The translations under genes and the position numbers were made by a program. From Cellulomonas sp. (GTDB lineage: Bacteria > Actinomycetota > Actinomycetes > Actinomycetales > Cellulomonadaceae): 64,000 nucleotides of DNA. Below the pieces are notes generated by a model. That model was not told where the DNA came from and ran no database searches. It saw only the letters and a program-made list of their open reading frames with translations. Below are positions 26,202-35,023 of the stretch, piece by piece; the stretch's first letter is position 1; every line of letters starts with the position of its first letter. Location: assembly GCF_015234515.1 (NCBI RefSeq), contig NZ_JADGMY010000016.1, positions 155,688 through 219,687 of the forward strand. The letters run 5' to 3'.

Positions 26202-26530
26202 GGGTGCCTCCTGGACTCCCCTGGGGGCCGCCGGCGCGTCCCGTCCGGCGGGAGCGTAGCGGCGGCGGGCCGCTCCCCGTGGGCGAACGGGCGACGAATC
26301 TGCGGGCGGTCGCCGGCACCGGCGCCGCTGCGGTGCGGGCCGTGGCAGACCCCCGGGAATCCGTGCAGGTCCGTGCGGCTGAACCCCTCGCGCAGTCGGG
26401 ATCCGTGAGGCTACGCTGAGGAGGTAGTCGCAGTGCGCTTTGTTTGTCCCGTTCTCCGGAGCGGACGACGACCACCGTGATTCACCGGTCCCGGTCGTCG
26501 GGTCCGTAGTAACCGCATGAGGAGAATGAC
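26202..26530 (+). promoter_or_regulatory. Intergenic region with promoter and structured leader of the cold-shock gene
   Basis: No gene is visible in these 329 bases. A TACGCT -10-like hexamer lies at 26412-26417, giving an untranslated leader of about 107 nt. The leader can fold into a hairpin (gacgacc ... ggtcgtc) enclosing a smaller stem, and ends in the Shine-Dalgarno tgaggagaa before the GTG start. Long structured leaders are typical of cspA-type genes. Confidence 0.5.
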
Positions 26531-26734
26531 GTGCCCACTGGCATCGTGAAGTGGTTCAACGCTGAGAAGGGCTTCGGCTTCATCGCCCCCGAGGACGGCG
26601 GCCCGGACGTCTTCGTCCACTACTCGGCCATCCAGACGCAGGGCTACCGCTCGCTCGAGGAGAACCAGCGCGTGCAGTTCGACGTGCAGGCCGGCCCCAA
26701 GGGCCCGCAGGCCTCGAACGTCGCACCTGCCTGA
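26531..26734 (+). CDS. cspA: Cold-shock protein, CspA family
   Basis: Single-stranded nucleic-acid-binding OB-fold protein of 67 residues. RNP1-like [11 protein letters not shown] (about 14-24) and RNP2-like DVFVHYSAI (about 27-35) are intact, as is the first strand [12 protein letters not shown]. The length is normal for CspA. The start is GTG with a strong Shine-Dalgarno. It acts as an RNA chaperone at low temperature or constitutively. It is monocistronic with a clear terminator. Confidence 0.97.
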   Translation: MPTGIVKWFNAEKGFGFIAPEDGGPDVFVHYSAIQTQGYRSLEENQRVQFDVQAGPKGPQASNVAPA

Positions 26735-26766
26735 GCGACGAGCTCACCGAGCCCTACGGGCTCACC

Positions 26767-26801
26767 GAAGGGCGTCCCGACCACTGGTCGGGGCGCCCTT
26801 C
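26767..26801 (+). terminator. Hairpin terminator of the cold-shock gene
   Basis: Stem gaagggcgtcccgac / gtcggggcgcccttc (15 bp, one G-T pair) with loop CACTG, starting 32 bases after the csp stop. Confidence 0.85.
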
Positions 26802-26836
26802 GCCTTTCCCGTCGAGGACGGCGGTGGGCGAGTGGG

Positions 26837-26869
26837 TTGCGTGCCTACCTAGTCAGCCCTACTGTCTAG
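26837..26869 (+). promoter_or_regulatory. Promoter and operator of the PadR gene pair
   Basis: A TTGCGT -35 (26837-26842) lies 17 bases from a TACTGT -10 (26860-26865), seven bases before the ATG. An imperfect palindrome CTAGTCAG-cccta-CTGTCTAG (26849-26869) overlaps the -10, ending two bases before the start codon. This arrangement suggests a leaderless, self-repressed PadR operon. Confidence 0.55.
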
Positions 26870-26871
26870 CC

Positions 26872-27264
26872 ATGCCGCGACGCACCGCACCTCCGACCCC
26901 CGGCACCGGCGACGACGTCGCGACCGGTGCCGACTGGCCCGGTGAGTGGCTGCGCGGCGTGCTGTCGCTGTGCGCGCTGCGCGTGCTGGCCGACGGCGCG
27001 ACGTACGGCTACGACATCGCGCAGCGGCTGGCCGCCGCCGGGCTCGGCGAGATCAAGGGCGGCACGCTCTACCCCCTGCTCGGCCGCCTGCACGCCGCCG
27101 GCCTGCTCGACGAGGAGTGGCGCCCCGGCGACGGCGGCCCCGGTCGCAAGTACTACGCGCTGACCGACGCCGGCCGCGCCCACCTGCACGACGAGAGCGC
27201 GCGCTGGTCGCGCTTCGCCGACCTGACCCAGACGTTCGTCACGAGCCCGGAGGCCTCCCGATGA
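26872..27264 (+). CDS. PadR-family transcriptional regulator
   Basis: Winged-helix regulator of 130 residues. The hallmark segment LADGATYGYDIAQRLAAAGLGEIKGGTLYPLLGRLHAAGLLDEEW covers about residues 38-85; the sequence then turns back with GRKYYALTDAGRAHL. A Pro/Thr-rich N-terminal tail of about 22 residues precedes it. ATG 26872 fits the promoter spacing better than the earlier frame start. The gene is coupled by ATGA to the membrane protein that follows. Confidence 0.92.
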   Translation: MPRRTAPPTPGTGDDVATGADWPGEWLRGVLSLCALRVLADGATYGYDIAQRLAAAGLGEIKGGTLYPLLGRLHAAGLLDEEWRPGDGGPGRKYYALTDAGRAHLHDESARWSRFADLTQTFVTSPEASR

Positions 27265-27989
27265 CCAGCGAACCCGCCGCCCTCGCCCCGCACGTCGAGC
27301 CGGCCTGGCGCGACGCGTTCATCGTGGAGCTGCGCGTGCACGACGTGCCGGGTGCGTCGATCGGCGAGGCGCTCGGTGAGGTCGAGGCCTACTGCGCGGA
27401 CGCCGGCGAGGACGCCCTCAGCGCGTTCGGCGATCCCGCCGCGTACGCCCGCAGCCTCGCGCCGGTGCTGCCGACCCGCCGCCGCACCACCGTGCGCGAC
27501 GGTGCCGCGGTCGTCGCGCAGACCGCCGGCGTCATGGGGGTCGTGTGGTCGGTGCCCCCGTGGCTGCACGGCGAGGACCTGGTGGCCTCCCGCGGTGCGG
27601 CGACCACCGTCGCCCTCGTCCTGCTCCTGATCGTCGCGCTGTGCCTGGCACCCACGAGGATCCTGGGCTGGTTCACACGCGCGCGGTGGTGGCAGGCGGC
27701 GCTCGCGGGCGGCGGAGCAGCGGGGATGCTCGCGGCCGTCGGGGCGCTCGTCCCGGACGGACCGCTGACGGCACCGGCGACGCCCCTCGTCCTGGTCAGC
27801 GTGCTGCTCATGGTCGCCGGGGCGGTCGCGCTGCACGTCGGCGGCGCGACCACCGACCTGGTCCGCGACCCGGCCGAGCGCGACAGCCCGCCGACGCGAC
27901 GGATGCGGCTCACGTCGATCGCGCTGAGCGCGGCGCTCCCCGTGGTGGCGCTGCTCGTCGCCGGGGCACTCGCCCTGCTGCCCCGCTGA
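27261..27989 (+). CDS. HAAS/DUF1700-like membrane protein paired with PadR
   Basis: Protein of 242 residues. The N-terminal 70 residues form a soluble helical part (WRDAFIVELRVHDVPGASIGEALGEVEAYC) like the HAAS domains that sit next to PadR regulators, followed by about five membrane segments. It overlaps PadR by four bases. PadR with a HAAS-type membrane protein is a common pair, probably an envelope-stress sensing unit; the mechanism is inferred. Confidence 0.8.
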   Translation: MTSEPAALAPHVEPAWRDAFIVELRVHDVPGASIGEALGEVEAYCADAGEDALSAFGDPAAYARSLAPVLPTRRRTTVRDGAAVVAQTAGVMGVVWSVPPWLHGEDLVASRGAATTVALVLLLIVALCLAPTRILGWFTRARWWQAALAGGGAAGMLAAVGALVPDGPLTAPATPLVLVSVLLMVAGAVALHVGGATTDLVRDPAERDSPPTRRMRLTSIALSAALPVVALLVAGALALLPR

Positions 27990-28049
27990 CGGACCGTCCC
28001 ACCGGGGCCCCGCGGCGACCTGCCCACCGAACCGAGGACGGTCCGCCCG

Positions 28050-29318
28050 TCAGCGGCTCCAGCGCCGCACGACGGCGCCCAGGCCGACCGCGAACGTCAC
28101 GCCCGCGGCCGCCAGGTACGGGCCGTACAGGCGGCGCAGCAGCGGAGCGGCGGCACCGGCCGCCGCGCCGACGACCGCACCGACCGCCAGCGAGCGCGCA
28201 CCGCGGGCACCGAGCGCGTGCACCGCCAGGGGCAGGGCGGGCACGTGCGCCGCGCCCGCCTCGGCTGCGTAGACCTTGACCGGCACGCCGTTGAGCGCCT
28301 GCCGCCAGATGCCACGGGCCCCGGCCTGCGCGAGGTCGGCCGCGGCGCGCGAGCGCATCGCCGGTGTGGTCAAGGGCGCGGGGGGCCGGTCCCCGCGGGC
28401 CGTCAGCGCGCGCGTGACCAGCACGCCCGCGACGGACCCGAGCGCGAGGAACCCGGCCGCCGGCACGACGCGGCGCGGGTTCGCCGCGGCGACGAGCACG
28501 AGGTACATCTCGGAGGTGACGGGCAGGCTCACGGCCTCCGCGAACCCCCAGCCGAACGCTCCCGCCATGCCGGCGGGCCGGGACATGTGGTTGCGCAGCA
28601 CCCGCCAGGTGCGCGACCGCGACGGCACCGGCGGCCCGGCCGCCAGCATCCCCTCGATCTGCGCGACGAGCGGGGTCATGTCCGTCAGCTCGTGCGGGTT
28701 CAGCGGGTGCCCGACCCGGACCTCGACGGGGCCCGGCGTCAACCGGCCCTTCTTGGCGAGCAGCTCACGCGTGCCGACGACGGCCACGGGCAGGATCGGC
28801 ACGTCGAACTCCTGCGCGATGCGCAGCGCGCCGCTGCGGAACCGGCCCAGGCGGCCGTCGGTCGAGCGGGTGCCCTCCGGGAAGACCAGGAGGCTCGACC
28901 CGCTGCCGAGCACCTCCGTCGCGCCCTCGATGAGGGACTCGTACCCACCCCCGCCGTGGCGCTGCACGGGCACGGCACCGATCGCCAGCTTGAGGAGACG
29001 GGCCTTCCAGGGGTCGTCGAACCAGTAGTCCCCGGCGGCGACGACCACCGGCTTGTACGGCGCGGGGAACGCCGCGATGAGCGCCGGGGTGTCCGCGTGG
29101 GACTGGTGGTTCGCGACGACGACCATCGCCTCGTAGGGCGCCGAGCCGACGACGCGGAACCCGCCGACGAGGTGGAACACGTTGCGCCACATCGCGTGCC
29201 GCGCGGCCCCGGCCAGGTTGAAGCCCGGGGGCAGGCCGACCCGGCGGCGCAGCCGCCGGAACGTCTCGGCGGGCGTGTGGCCGTGCTCCTCGCCCGCGGC
29301 GGGCACGTCCGCGCTCAT
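28050..29318 (-). CDS. PlsC-type acyltransferase with C-terminal membrane domain
   Basis: Protein of 422 residues. The lysophospholipid acyltransferase core has NHQSHAD at 70-76 (the catalytic HX4D) and FPEGTRS at 146-152. The C-terminal 170 residues have several hydrophobic segments not found in ordinary PlsC enzymes. It is the last gene of a three-gene operon, overlapping the CdsA-like gene by ATGA. Together the operon reads as a route to an unusual phospholipid or lipid-linked alcohol. Confidence 0.85.
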   Translation of the reverse strand: MSADVPAAGEEHGHTPAETFRRLRRRVGLPPGFNLAGAARHAMWRNVFHLVGGFRVVGSAPYEAMVVVANHQSHADTPALIAAFPAPYKPVVVAAGDYWFDDPWKARLLKLAIGAVPVQRHGGGGYESLIEGATEVLGSGSSLLVFPEGTRSTDGRLGRFRSGALRIAQEFDVPILPVAVVGTRELLAKKGRLTPGPVEVRVGHPLNPHELTDMTPLVAQIEGMLAAGPPVPSRSRTWRVLRNHMSRPAGMAGAFGWGFAEAVSLPVTSEMYLVLVAAANPRRVVPAAGFLALGSVAGVLVTRALTARGDRPPAPLTTPAMRSRAAADLAQAGARGIWRQALNGVPVKVYAAEAGAAHVPALPLAVHALGARGARSLAVGAVVGAAAGAAAPLLRRLYGPYLAAAGVTFAVGLGAVVRRWSR

Positions 29319-30250
29319 GCGAGCACCCAGGCGAGCGGCAGGACGAGCAGGAGGGAGTCGATGCGGTCGAGCAGCCCGCCGAACCCGGGCAGCCACGTGC
29401 CCGCGTCCTTGACGCCCGCGCGTCGCTTCACCATGGACTCCACCAGGTCACCTCCCACACCGCCGAGGACCACCGCCACCACCAGACCGGCCGAGAACGC
29501 ACCGAGGACCAGGAGCACGATGGTGCCACCCACGGCGGCACCCACGAGACCACCGACGGTCTTGTTGGGACTCAGCGGCGACAGGGGCCGGCGCGCCCAC
29601 GCGAACCTCTTGAGGCCCTGCCCCCCGCACCAGGCCGCGACGTCGGTCGCGGCGGCCGCGAAGCACAGCAGGAACGCGTCGGACCCGACGAGGACGAGGT
29701 GCGCGAGCGACCAGCACAGCCAGATCGACCCGAACGCGGCGCCGGTCGCCCGCTCGACGCCGCGGTCGACGTCACCGGAGAGCACGGCGGGCACGGCGCA
29801 CAGGAGCGCGACGAGCGGCACGAGCGCGAGCAGGTCCGGTGCGCGCCACGCCGCGAGCGGGTACGCGACGGCCAGCACCAGCAGGATCACGGTCTCGGGC
29901 CGCGGCAGGGCGGTCATGCGGGCGAACTCGCGCACCGCCTGCAGCGCGAGCAGCACCGCGAGCAGCGTCGTCGGCCCGGGGCCCAGCCACAGGGGGATGC
30001 CGATGACGGGCAGGATCAGCGCCCACGTCGTCCACCGCCGCCGCAGCTCCGGCCGGCGGGACGCGAGCACCGGGACCGCGGCGACCGCGAGGATCCCCGC
30101 CGTGAGGGCGAGCAGGAAGACGGCGCGTCCGTCGAGGTCGAGGTGCCACCCGCCCAGCCGCAGGTCGAGGGCGTACGCCGTGCGGTCCAGACCCGTCCAC
30201 GCCGCGAGCGGGTCGAGGACCCCCGGACGCTGGGACGGGTCCAGGCTCAC
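29315..30250 (-). CDS. CdsA-like phosphatidate cytidylyltransferase
   Basis: Integral membrane enzyme of 311 residues expected to make CDP-diacylglycerol or a related CDP-lipid. About eight hydrophobic segments are followed by the C-terminal signature DLVESMVKRRAGVKDAG then WLPGFGGLLDRIDS, matching the CTP transferase pattern (S-x-V-K-R-x4-K-D ... P-G-x-G-G-x2-D-R-x-D). The GTG start overlaps the stop of the CDP-alcohol transferase gene (GTGA). It may be a second, specialised copy beside the housekeeping cdsA elsewhere. Confidence 0.88.
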   Translation of the reverse strand: MSLDPSQRPGVLDPLAAWTGLDRTAYALDLRLGGWHLDLDGRAVFLLALTAGILAVAAVPVLASRRPELRRRWTTWALILPVIGIPLWLGPGPTTLLAVLLALQAVREFARMTALPRPETVILLVLAVAYPLAAWRAPDLLALVPLVALLCAVPAVLSGDVDRGVERATGAAFGSIWLCWSLAHLVLVGSDAFLLCFAAAATDVAAWCGGQGLKRFAWARRPLSPLSPNKTVGGLVGAAVGGTIVLLVLGAFSAGLVVAVVLGGVGGDLVESMVKRRAGVKDAGTWLPGFGGLLDRIDSLLLVLPLAWVLA

Positions 30251-30888
30251 GCGTCGACCTCGGTGGAGCGCGCGCCGGGGGCACCCGCCGGCCCGAGCAC
30301 GTGGTGCACGCGCCGCGCGCGCACCGCACCGGTCAGCACCGACCCGACGACCACGACGGCGGCCACACCGGGCAGCAGCGTCGGGACGGCCGTCGCGAAC
30401 ACCGCGAGCGCGCAACGCTCCGTCTTGCCGAACGGGCCGCCGTTGAGCCGCGGCGCACCCGCCCCGGCACCCGCGAGCGCCACGAACGTCGGCAGGGCCG
30501 CGGCCGTGGCGGCGACCAGCACCCACGCCAGGGGCGTCAGACCGACCACCGCGTCACCACCGGTGCGCACGGCGAGGACCGCCAGCCCCGCGAACATCAG
30601 CAGGTCGGACACGCGGTCGCCCAGCTCGTTGAGCACGAAGCCCCACGGCCGCGCGACGCCGCGCGCCCGGGCGACGGCACCGTCGAGGTTGGCGCCCGCG
30701 AGCCGCACGGCGAGCAGCAGCAGAGCGGCCGGCCACCAGCCCAGGGCGATCGCGACCGCCGCGAGCGCCGCCCCCGCGACGCCCACGGCGGTGAACAGGT
30801 CGGGTGAGGTCCCGCGCTTCACCGCGCCGTCGACGAACCGGTGCAGCCGCCGGGTGTACCAGGGCTTGAGCGCGTACAGCGACGACAT
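30247..30888 (-). CDS. CDP-alcohol phosphatidyltransferase-like protein with divergent motif
   Basis: Membrane protein of 213 residues. The family motif D(x2)DG(x2)AR(x8)G(x3)D(x3)D appears as ANLDGAVARARG ... ELGDRVSD: the second, third and fourth Asp are present, but the first Asp is Ala and the late Gly is Asn. The same departure, as far as I recall, is seen in YnbA-type proteins, which also pair with a CdsA-like protein. First gene of the three-gene operon, it probably forms or exchanges a phosphodiester lipid; the substrate is unknown. Confidence 0.78.
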   Translation of the reverse strand: MSSLYALKPWYTRRLHRFVDGAVKRGTSPDLFTAVGVAGAALAAVAIALGWWPAALLLLAVRLAGANLDGAVARARGVARPWGFVLNELGDRVSDLLMFAGLAVLAVRTGGDAVVGLTPLAWVLVAATAAALPTFVALAGAGAGAPRLNGGPFGKTERCALAVFATAVPTLLPGVAAVVVVGSVLTGAVRARRVHHVLGPAGAPGARSTEVDA

Positions 30889-31038
30889 GCGCGCGACTGT
30901 ACCGACAGGGCCAACGGCACGGACCGGCGACCGGCACCCGTCAGGCGGGTACCCCAACCGGAGGGAGGGCCGGGTGGACGGGTGACGTGTGCCGGACGGT
31001 CCCCGGCTGCGACGCCCGCACCCTCTACACTCGGCCCC

Positions 31039-31335
31039 GTGATCTTCAAGGCCGTGGGCGAGGGGCGCCCGTACCCGGACCACGGGTTGACGACGCCCGC
31101 GCAGTGGGCGGACGTCCCCCCGCGGCAGGTCCGGCTCGACGTCCTCGTCACGACCAAGCGGACCCTCGACCTCGAGGCGCTGCTGGCCGAGGACTCCACG
31201 TTCTACGGTGACCTGTTCGCGCACGTCGTGGAGTACAAGGGGATCATGTACCTCGAGGACGGACTCCACCGTGCCGTGCGGGCGGCCCTGCACCAGCGCG
31301 CGCTGCTGCACGCGCGGGTCCTGGTGCTGTCGTGA
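31039..31335 (+). CDS. Small conserved protein, ParB/sulfiredoxin-like tail
   Basis: Protein of 98 residues that I do not recognise with certainty. DVLVTTKRTLDLEALLAEDSTFYGDL is followed by EYKGIMYLEDGLHRAVRAALHQR, which resembles the DGxHR motif of ParB-type nuclease folds. A GTG start lies seven bases after a TACACT hexamer (31026-31031), fitting a leaderless message. It is followed after 37 bases by the LytR_C protein gene and is probably co-transcribed with it. Confidence 0.72.
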   Translation: MIFKAVGEGRPYPDHGLTTPAQWADVPPRQVRLDVLVTTKRTLDLEALLAEDSTFYGDLFAHVVEYKGIMYLEDGLHRAVRAALHQRALLHARVLVLS

Positions 31336-31372
31336 CCGCGGCGCGCCGCAGGCGGGTGAAGGGCAGGACCGC

Positions 31373-32011
31373 GTGAGCGACCACGACCGGGCGCGCGAGC
31401 TGCGGCGCCGGCACATGCACGAGCGGCAGGCGGTCGTCTTCGGCGTCCTGCTCGCCTCCCTCGCCGTGGCCGGCCTCGGCGCTGCCGCGCTGTACACGGA
31501 CAGCATGTCGCTGCCCTTCCTCGAGCGGGAGTTCTCGGTGAAGCCGACGGTGGTCGCCGGCGCTGTCGACACCTACTGCCCGCCCGAGGGTGCGCTGCCC
31601 GTGCCGGCAGCCCAGATCACCGTCGACGTCTACAACGGCGCCAACATCGGCGGGCTCGCGGGGAGGACGGCCACGGACCTGACGGACCGCGGCTTCGTCA
31701 TCGGCGTCACGGAGAACGCGCCGTCGACGTTCACGGGTGTCGCCCGGATCATCTACGGCGCCGCAGGCAGTGCGGCGGCGTACACCCTGCAGGCCCACCT
31801 GCCCGACGCGATCCTGCAGAACGACGCCCGTACGGACGCGCTGCTGGACCTGATCGTGGGCAAGGAGTACACCAACCTGCTCCCGCTGGAGGAGGTCGTG
31901 CTCGACCCGGCCGCACCCCTCGTCGGGCCGGAGGGGTGCACGCCGTTCGCGGAGATGACGGCGCCCGTGCCGGATGCCGCCGCCACCGAGGAGCAGTCGG
32001 CCGAGGGCTGA
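31373..32011 (+). CDS. LytR C-terminal-domain envelope protein
   Basis: Protein of 212 residues with one membrane anchor at about 20-45 (VVFGVLLASLAVAGLGAAALY) and an extracytoplasmic LytR_C domain (ITVDVYNGANIGGLAGRTATDLTDRGF, then IIYGAAGSAAAYTL). It lacks the LytR-CpsA-Psr catalytic domain. Stand-alone LytR_C proteins are common in Micrococcales; the role is presumably in cell-wall polymer handling. GTG 31373 has a fair upstream Shine-Dalgarno (gggcagga). Confidence 0.82.
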   Translation: MSDHDRARELRRRHMHERQAVVFGVLLASLAVAGLGAAALYTDSMSLPFLEREFSVKPTVVAGAVDTYCPPEGALPVPAAQITVDVYNGANIGGLAGRTATDLTDRGFVIGVTENAPSTFTGVARIIYGAAGSAAAYTLQAHLPDAILQNDARTDALLDLIVGKEYTNLLPLEEVVLDPAAPLVGPEGCTPFAEMTAPVPDAAATEEQSAEG

Positions 32012-32042
32012 GCCGGCCGCGCGCGTCAGGCCTCCTCGCCCG

Positions 32043-33437
32043 TCACGCTCCCTCGCCCGTCACGCTCCCCCGCCGCTCGTCGGCCGCACCCGATCGCCCG
32101 TCACGGGCCAGCTCGTCCCCTCCGGGGACGGACGCGGGCGTCGCCGGCTCCTCGTGGGTCCCGCGCCAGCGCGCCACGCCTCGCATGAGGTGGTACAGGC
32201 CGATCGCGACGGCCGTGCCGATCGCGATGCCCTCGAACCGCAGGTCGCCGACGTCCCAGCTGAAGTTCGCGATGCCCACGATGAGCGCGACCGCGGCCGG
32301 CATGAGGTTCACGGGAGCGGAGAAGTCCACGCGGTTCTGCACCCAGATCCGCGCGCCGAGCAGCCCGATCATGCCGTACAGCACGGCGGCGGCACCGCCG
32401 AGCACGCCTGCGGGGATCGTCGCGACGAGAGCCCCGAACTTGGGCGACAACGCCAGCACCAGGGCCGTCGCGGCCGCCACCCAGTACGCGGCGGTCGAGT
32501 AGACGCGCGATGCGGCCATGACGCCGATGTTCTCGGCGTACGTCGTCGTGCCGGACCCGCCTCCGGTGCCGGCGAGCGTGGTGGCGAGGCCGTCGGCCAT
32601 GAGCGCGCGACCGACGTAGGGGTCGAGGTCCTTGCCGGTCATCGCGGCGACCGACTTCACGTGCCCCACGTTCTCCGCGACGAGCACGAGCACGACCGGC
32701 AGGAACAGCCCGAGCACGCCCACGTCGAACGTCGGTGCGACGAACGGCGGCAGCCCGACCCAGGCGGCCTCGCGGACCGCGTCGAGCTCGACCTCGCCGC
32801 GCAGCAGCGCGACGCCGTACCCGACGAGCACGCCGACGAGGATCGACAGGCGCCCGAGGATCCCGCGGAACAGCACGGTGACCAGGACGATCGCGAGCAG
32901 GGTGACCGTCGCGGTGACGGGCGCGGCACGGAACCCCGAGCACACGCCCGCGTCGTCGCAGGACCCCCAGGCCGCGGGCGCGAGGTTGAAGCCGATGAGC
33001 GCGACGATCGTGCCCGTCACGACCGGGGGCATGAGCGCGTCGATCCACCGCGTGCCCGCGAGGTGCGCGACGACCCCCACGACGAACAGCGCGAGACCCG
33101 TGACGAGGATGCCGCCGACGGCGACCGACTGGCCGCCGCTCGCCGTGGCCGCCACGACCGGCGCGATGAACGCGAAGCTCGAGCCGAGGTAGCTGGGCAG
33201 CCGGTTGCGCGTCACCAGCAGGAACAGCGCCGTGCCCAGCGCGGAGAAGAACAGCGTCGTCTGCGGGGAGAAGTCCGTCAGGAGGGGGACGAGGAACGTC
33301 GCACCGAACATCGCGACGACGTGCTGCATGCCGATGCCGATGGTGCGCCCCCAGCTGAGGCGCTCGTCGGGCGCCACCACCTCACCGGGTCGGACCGTCC
33401 GTCCGTCGCCGTGCACGGTCCAGCCCCAGCCGTTCAT
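32043..33437 (-). CDS. NCS2-family uracil/xanthine permease
   Basis: Proton-coupled nucleobase importer of 464 residues with the usual 14-helix hydrophobic pattern. RLPSYLGSSFAFIAPVVAA and MPPVVTGTIVALIGFNLAP are conserved, and the substrate-site region AENVGHVKSVAAMTG ... GGGSGTTTYAENIGVMA is intact, with the Glu residues expected in UraA-like carriers. A disordered tail follows the last helix. Uracil is more likely than xanthine by resemblance, but this is not proven. Confidence 0.9.
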   Translation of the reverse strand: MNGWGWTVHGDGRTVRPGEVVAPDERLSWGRTIGIGMQHVVAMFGATFLVPLLTDFSPQTTLFFSALGTALFLLVTRNRLPSYLGSSFAFIAPVVAATASGGQSVAVGGILVTGLALFVVGVVAHLAGTRWIDALMPPVVTGTIVALIGFNLAPAAWGSCDDAGVCSGFRAAPVTATVTLLAIVLVTVLFRGILGRLSILVGVLVGYGVALLRGEVELDAVREAAWVGLPPFVAPTFDVGVLGLFLPVVLVLVAENVGHVKSVAAMTGKDLDPYVGRALMADGLATTLAGTGGGSGTTTYAENIGVMAASRVYSTAAYWVAAATALVLALSPKFGALVATIPAGVLGGAAAVLYGMIGLLGARIWVQNRVDFSAPVNLMPAAVALIVGIANFSWDVGDLRFEGIAIGTAVAIGLYHLMRGVARWRGTHEEPATPASVPGGDELARDGRSGAADERRGSVTGEGA

Positions 33438-33658
33438 GTGTGCTCCTCGTCGCGTGTGGTCGCCCTCGCGAGATTAGCGACCCCGGACGTCCACGGGGTG
33501 GGACGGACGTCCATGGGCGCGTCACGCGCGACGGCCCCGGGCACGCCGGGGGCTCGTGCGAGGTGGACGTGATCCCGTAGCCTGGCGCCGTCCGCCCCAC
33601 GCTCTCGGAGGTCGCCCTGCCCGGAGCCCTGCGCTCGGCCTCCTCCCCCGACGACGAG

Positions 33659-35023
33659 GTGCTGCCCGACGCACCCGACGTGCGGCACGTCGACCGCACC
33701 CGCGTCCCGCGCCCCGCGCAGGACGTGCTGGTCTGGGTGCTGTTCGCGGCCGTCCACGCCTGGCTCGCGTACCTCGGCACGGGACCGATGTCCGGCTCGT
33801 TCGCCGACGTCGACCTCTACCGGCGGTGGGCGGAGGAGGGGCTGACCGTCGGGCAGTGGCCCGTCCTCGACGGGCCGTGGGTGTACCCGGCGGGGGCGCT
33901 CGTGCCCGTCCTCGTGCCGGCCCTGGTGGGCGTGTCCGCCGCGGCGGCCTACGCGCAGGCGTGGTGCGCGCTCGTCACGGTGCTCGACGCGGCGGCGGTC
34001 GCGCTGCTGCTGCGCGCGCGGCGCGGTCGCCTGGCGGCCACGTGGTGGCTCGGGTTCGCGCTCCTGCTCGGTCCGGTGGCGATGGGTCGCCTCGACGCCG
34101 TCGTCGCGCCGCTGTCGCTCGTGGCGCTGCTCGTGGCCGTGCGCCACCCGCGGACGTCGACGGCGCTGGTGACGGCGGCCGCGTGGATCAAGGTCGCCCC
34201 GGGTGCGGCCGTGCTGGCGCTGCTGGTCGCGGCCCGGCGGCCGTGGCGCGAGGTGGTGCTGCCCGGTCTCGTGGTGAGCGCCGTGGTCGTGGGCACCGTC
34301 GTCGCCCTGGGCGGAGGCGACCAGGTCGCGTCCTTCGTGCGGTTCCAGGAGGCGCGCGGGCTGCAGATCGAGGCCGTCGCGGCCACACCGTGGCTGGTCG
34401 CCGGCCTGTGGACGCCCACCATCACCCGCGACTTCGACATGCACCTCGTGACCTACGAGGTCCACGGGCCCGGCACGCAGGCCACCGCGGACGTCCTGGG
34501 TGCGCTCCTGCCGCTCGCGGTGATCGCCGTGGCCGGCCTGCTGTGGTGGCAGCGGCGACGCCACGCCGCACGGTTCTGGTCGGACGACGCGCTGCGGGCC
34601 GAGGTCGTCGTGCGCGGCGCGTTCACGCTGACGCTCGTGCTGATCGTCGTGAACAAGGTCGGCAGCCCGCAGTTCATCACCTGGCTGGGGCCGCCCGTCG
34701 CCGTCGCACTGGCCCTGGGTGCGCGCCGGTGGAGCCGGACCGCGGTCGGGCTGCTCTGGGTCGCCGCCGCGACGCAGTGGGTGTACCCGTGGGCGTACCA
34801 GGAGGTGATCGACGGCGTCCCGATGACGACGGCCGTGCTCGTCGCCCGGAACGTCGCGCTCGTCGTGCTGCTGGTCGTGGCCGTGGGTCACCTCGTGCGT
34901 CCGCCCGACCTCACGTCGGCGGCCGGTCCGGGACCGGCCGCCGACGCGTCAGGCGCCGTGGGCCGCGAGCCAGGCCAGCAGGTAGGCCCGGGAGCTGCCG
35001 CCGTCGATCGAGGTGTCGGGTAG
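33659..35023 (+). CDS. GT87-like polytopic membrane glycosyltransferase or mannosyltransferase
   Basis: Membrane protein of about 454 residues with some 11 hydrophobic segments and an acidic FADVDLYRRWAEEGLTVGQWP loop after the first, which resembles the DxD-bearing loop of polyprenol-phosphate-dependent GT87/GT-C enzymes. The start is uncertain: GTG 33659 is used here, but a ggagg at 33608-33612 with a CTG at 33617 would add 14 residues. Its 3' end overlaps the convergent GH81 gene by 75 bp, so the extreme C-terminus may be poorly conserved. Confidence 0.7.
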   Translation: MLPDAPDVRHVDRTRVPRPAQDVLVWVLFAAVHAWLAYLGTGPMSGSFADVDLYRRWAEEGLTVGQWPVLDGPWVYPAGALVPVLVPALVGVSAAAAYAQAWCALVTVLDAAAVALLLRARRGRLAATWWLGFALLLGPVAMGRLDAVVAPLSLVALLVAVRHPRTSTALVTAAAWIKVAPGAAVLALLVAARRPWREVVLPGLVVSAVVVGTVVALGGGDQVASFVRFQEARGLQIEAVAATPWLVAGLWTPTITRDFDMHLVTYEVHGPGTQATADVLGALLPLAVIAVAGLLWWQRRRHAARFWSDDALRAEVVVRGAFTLTLVLIVVNKVGSPQFITWLGPPVAVALALGARRWSRTAVGLLWVAAATQWVYPWAYQEVIDGVPMTTAVLVARNVALVVLLVVAVGHLVRPPDLTSAAGPGPAADASGAVGREPGQQVGPGAAAVDRGVG

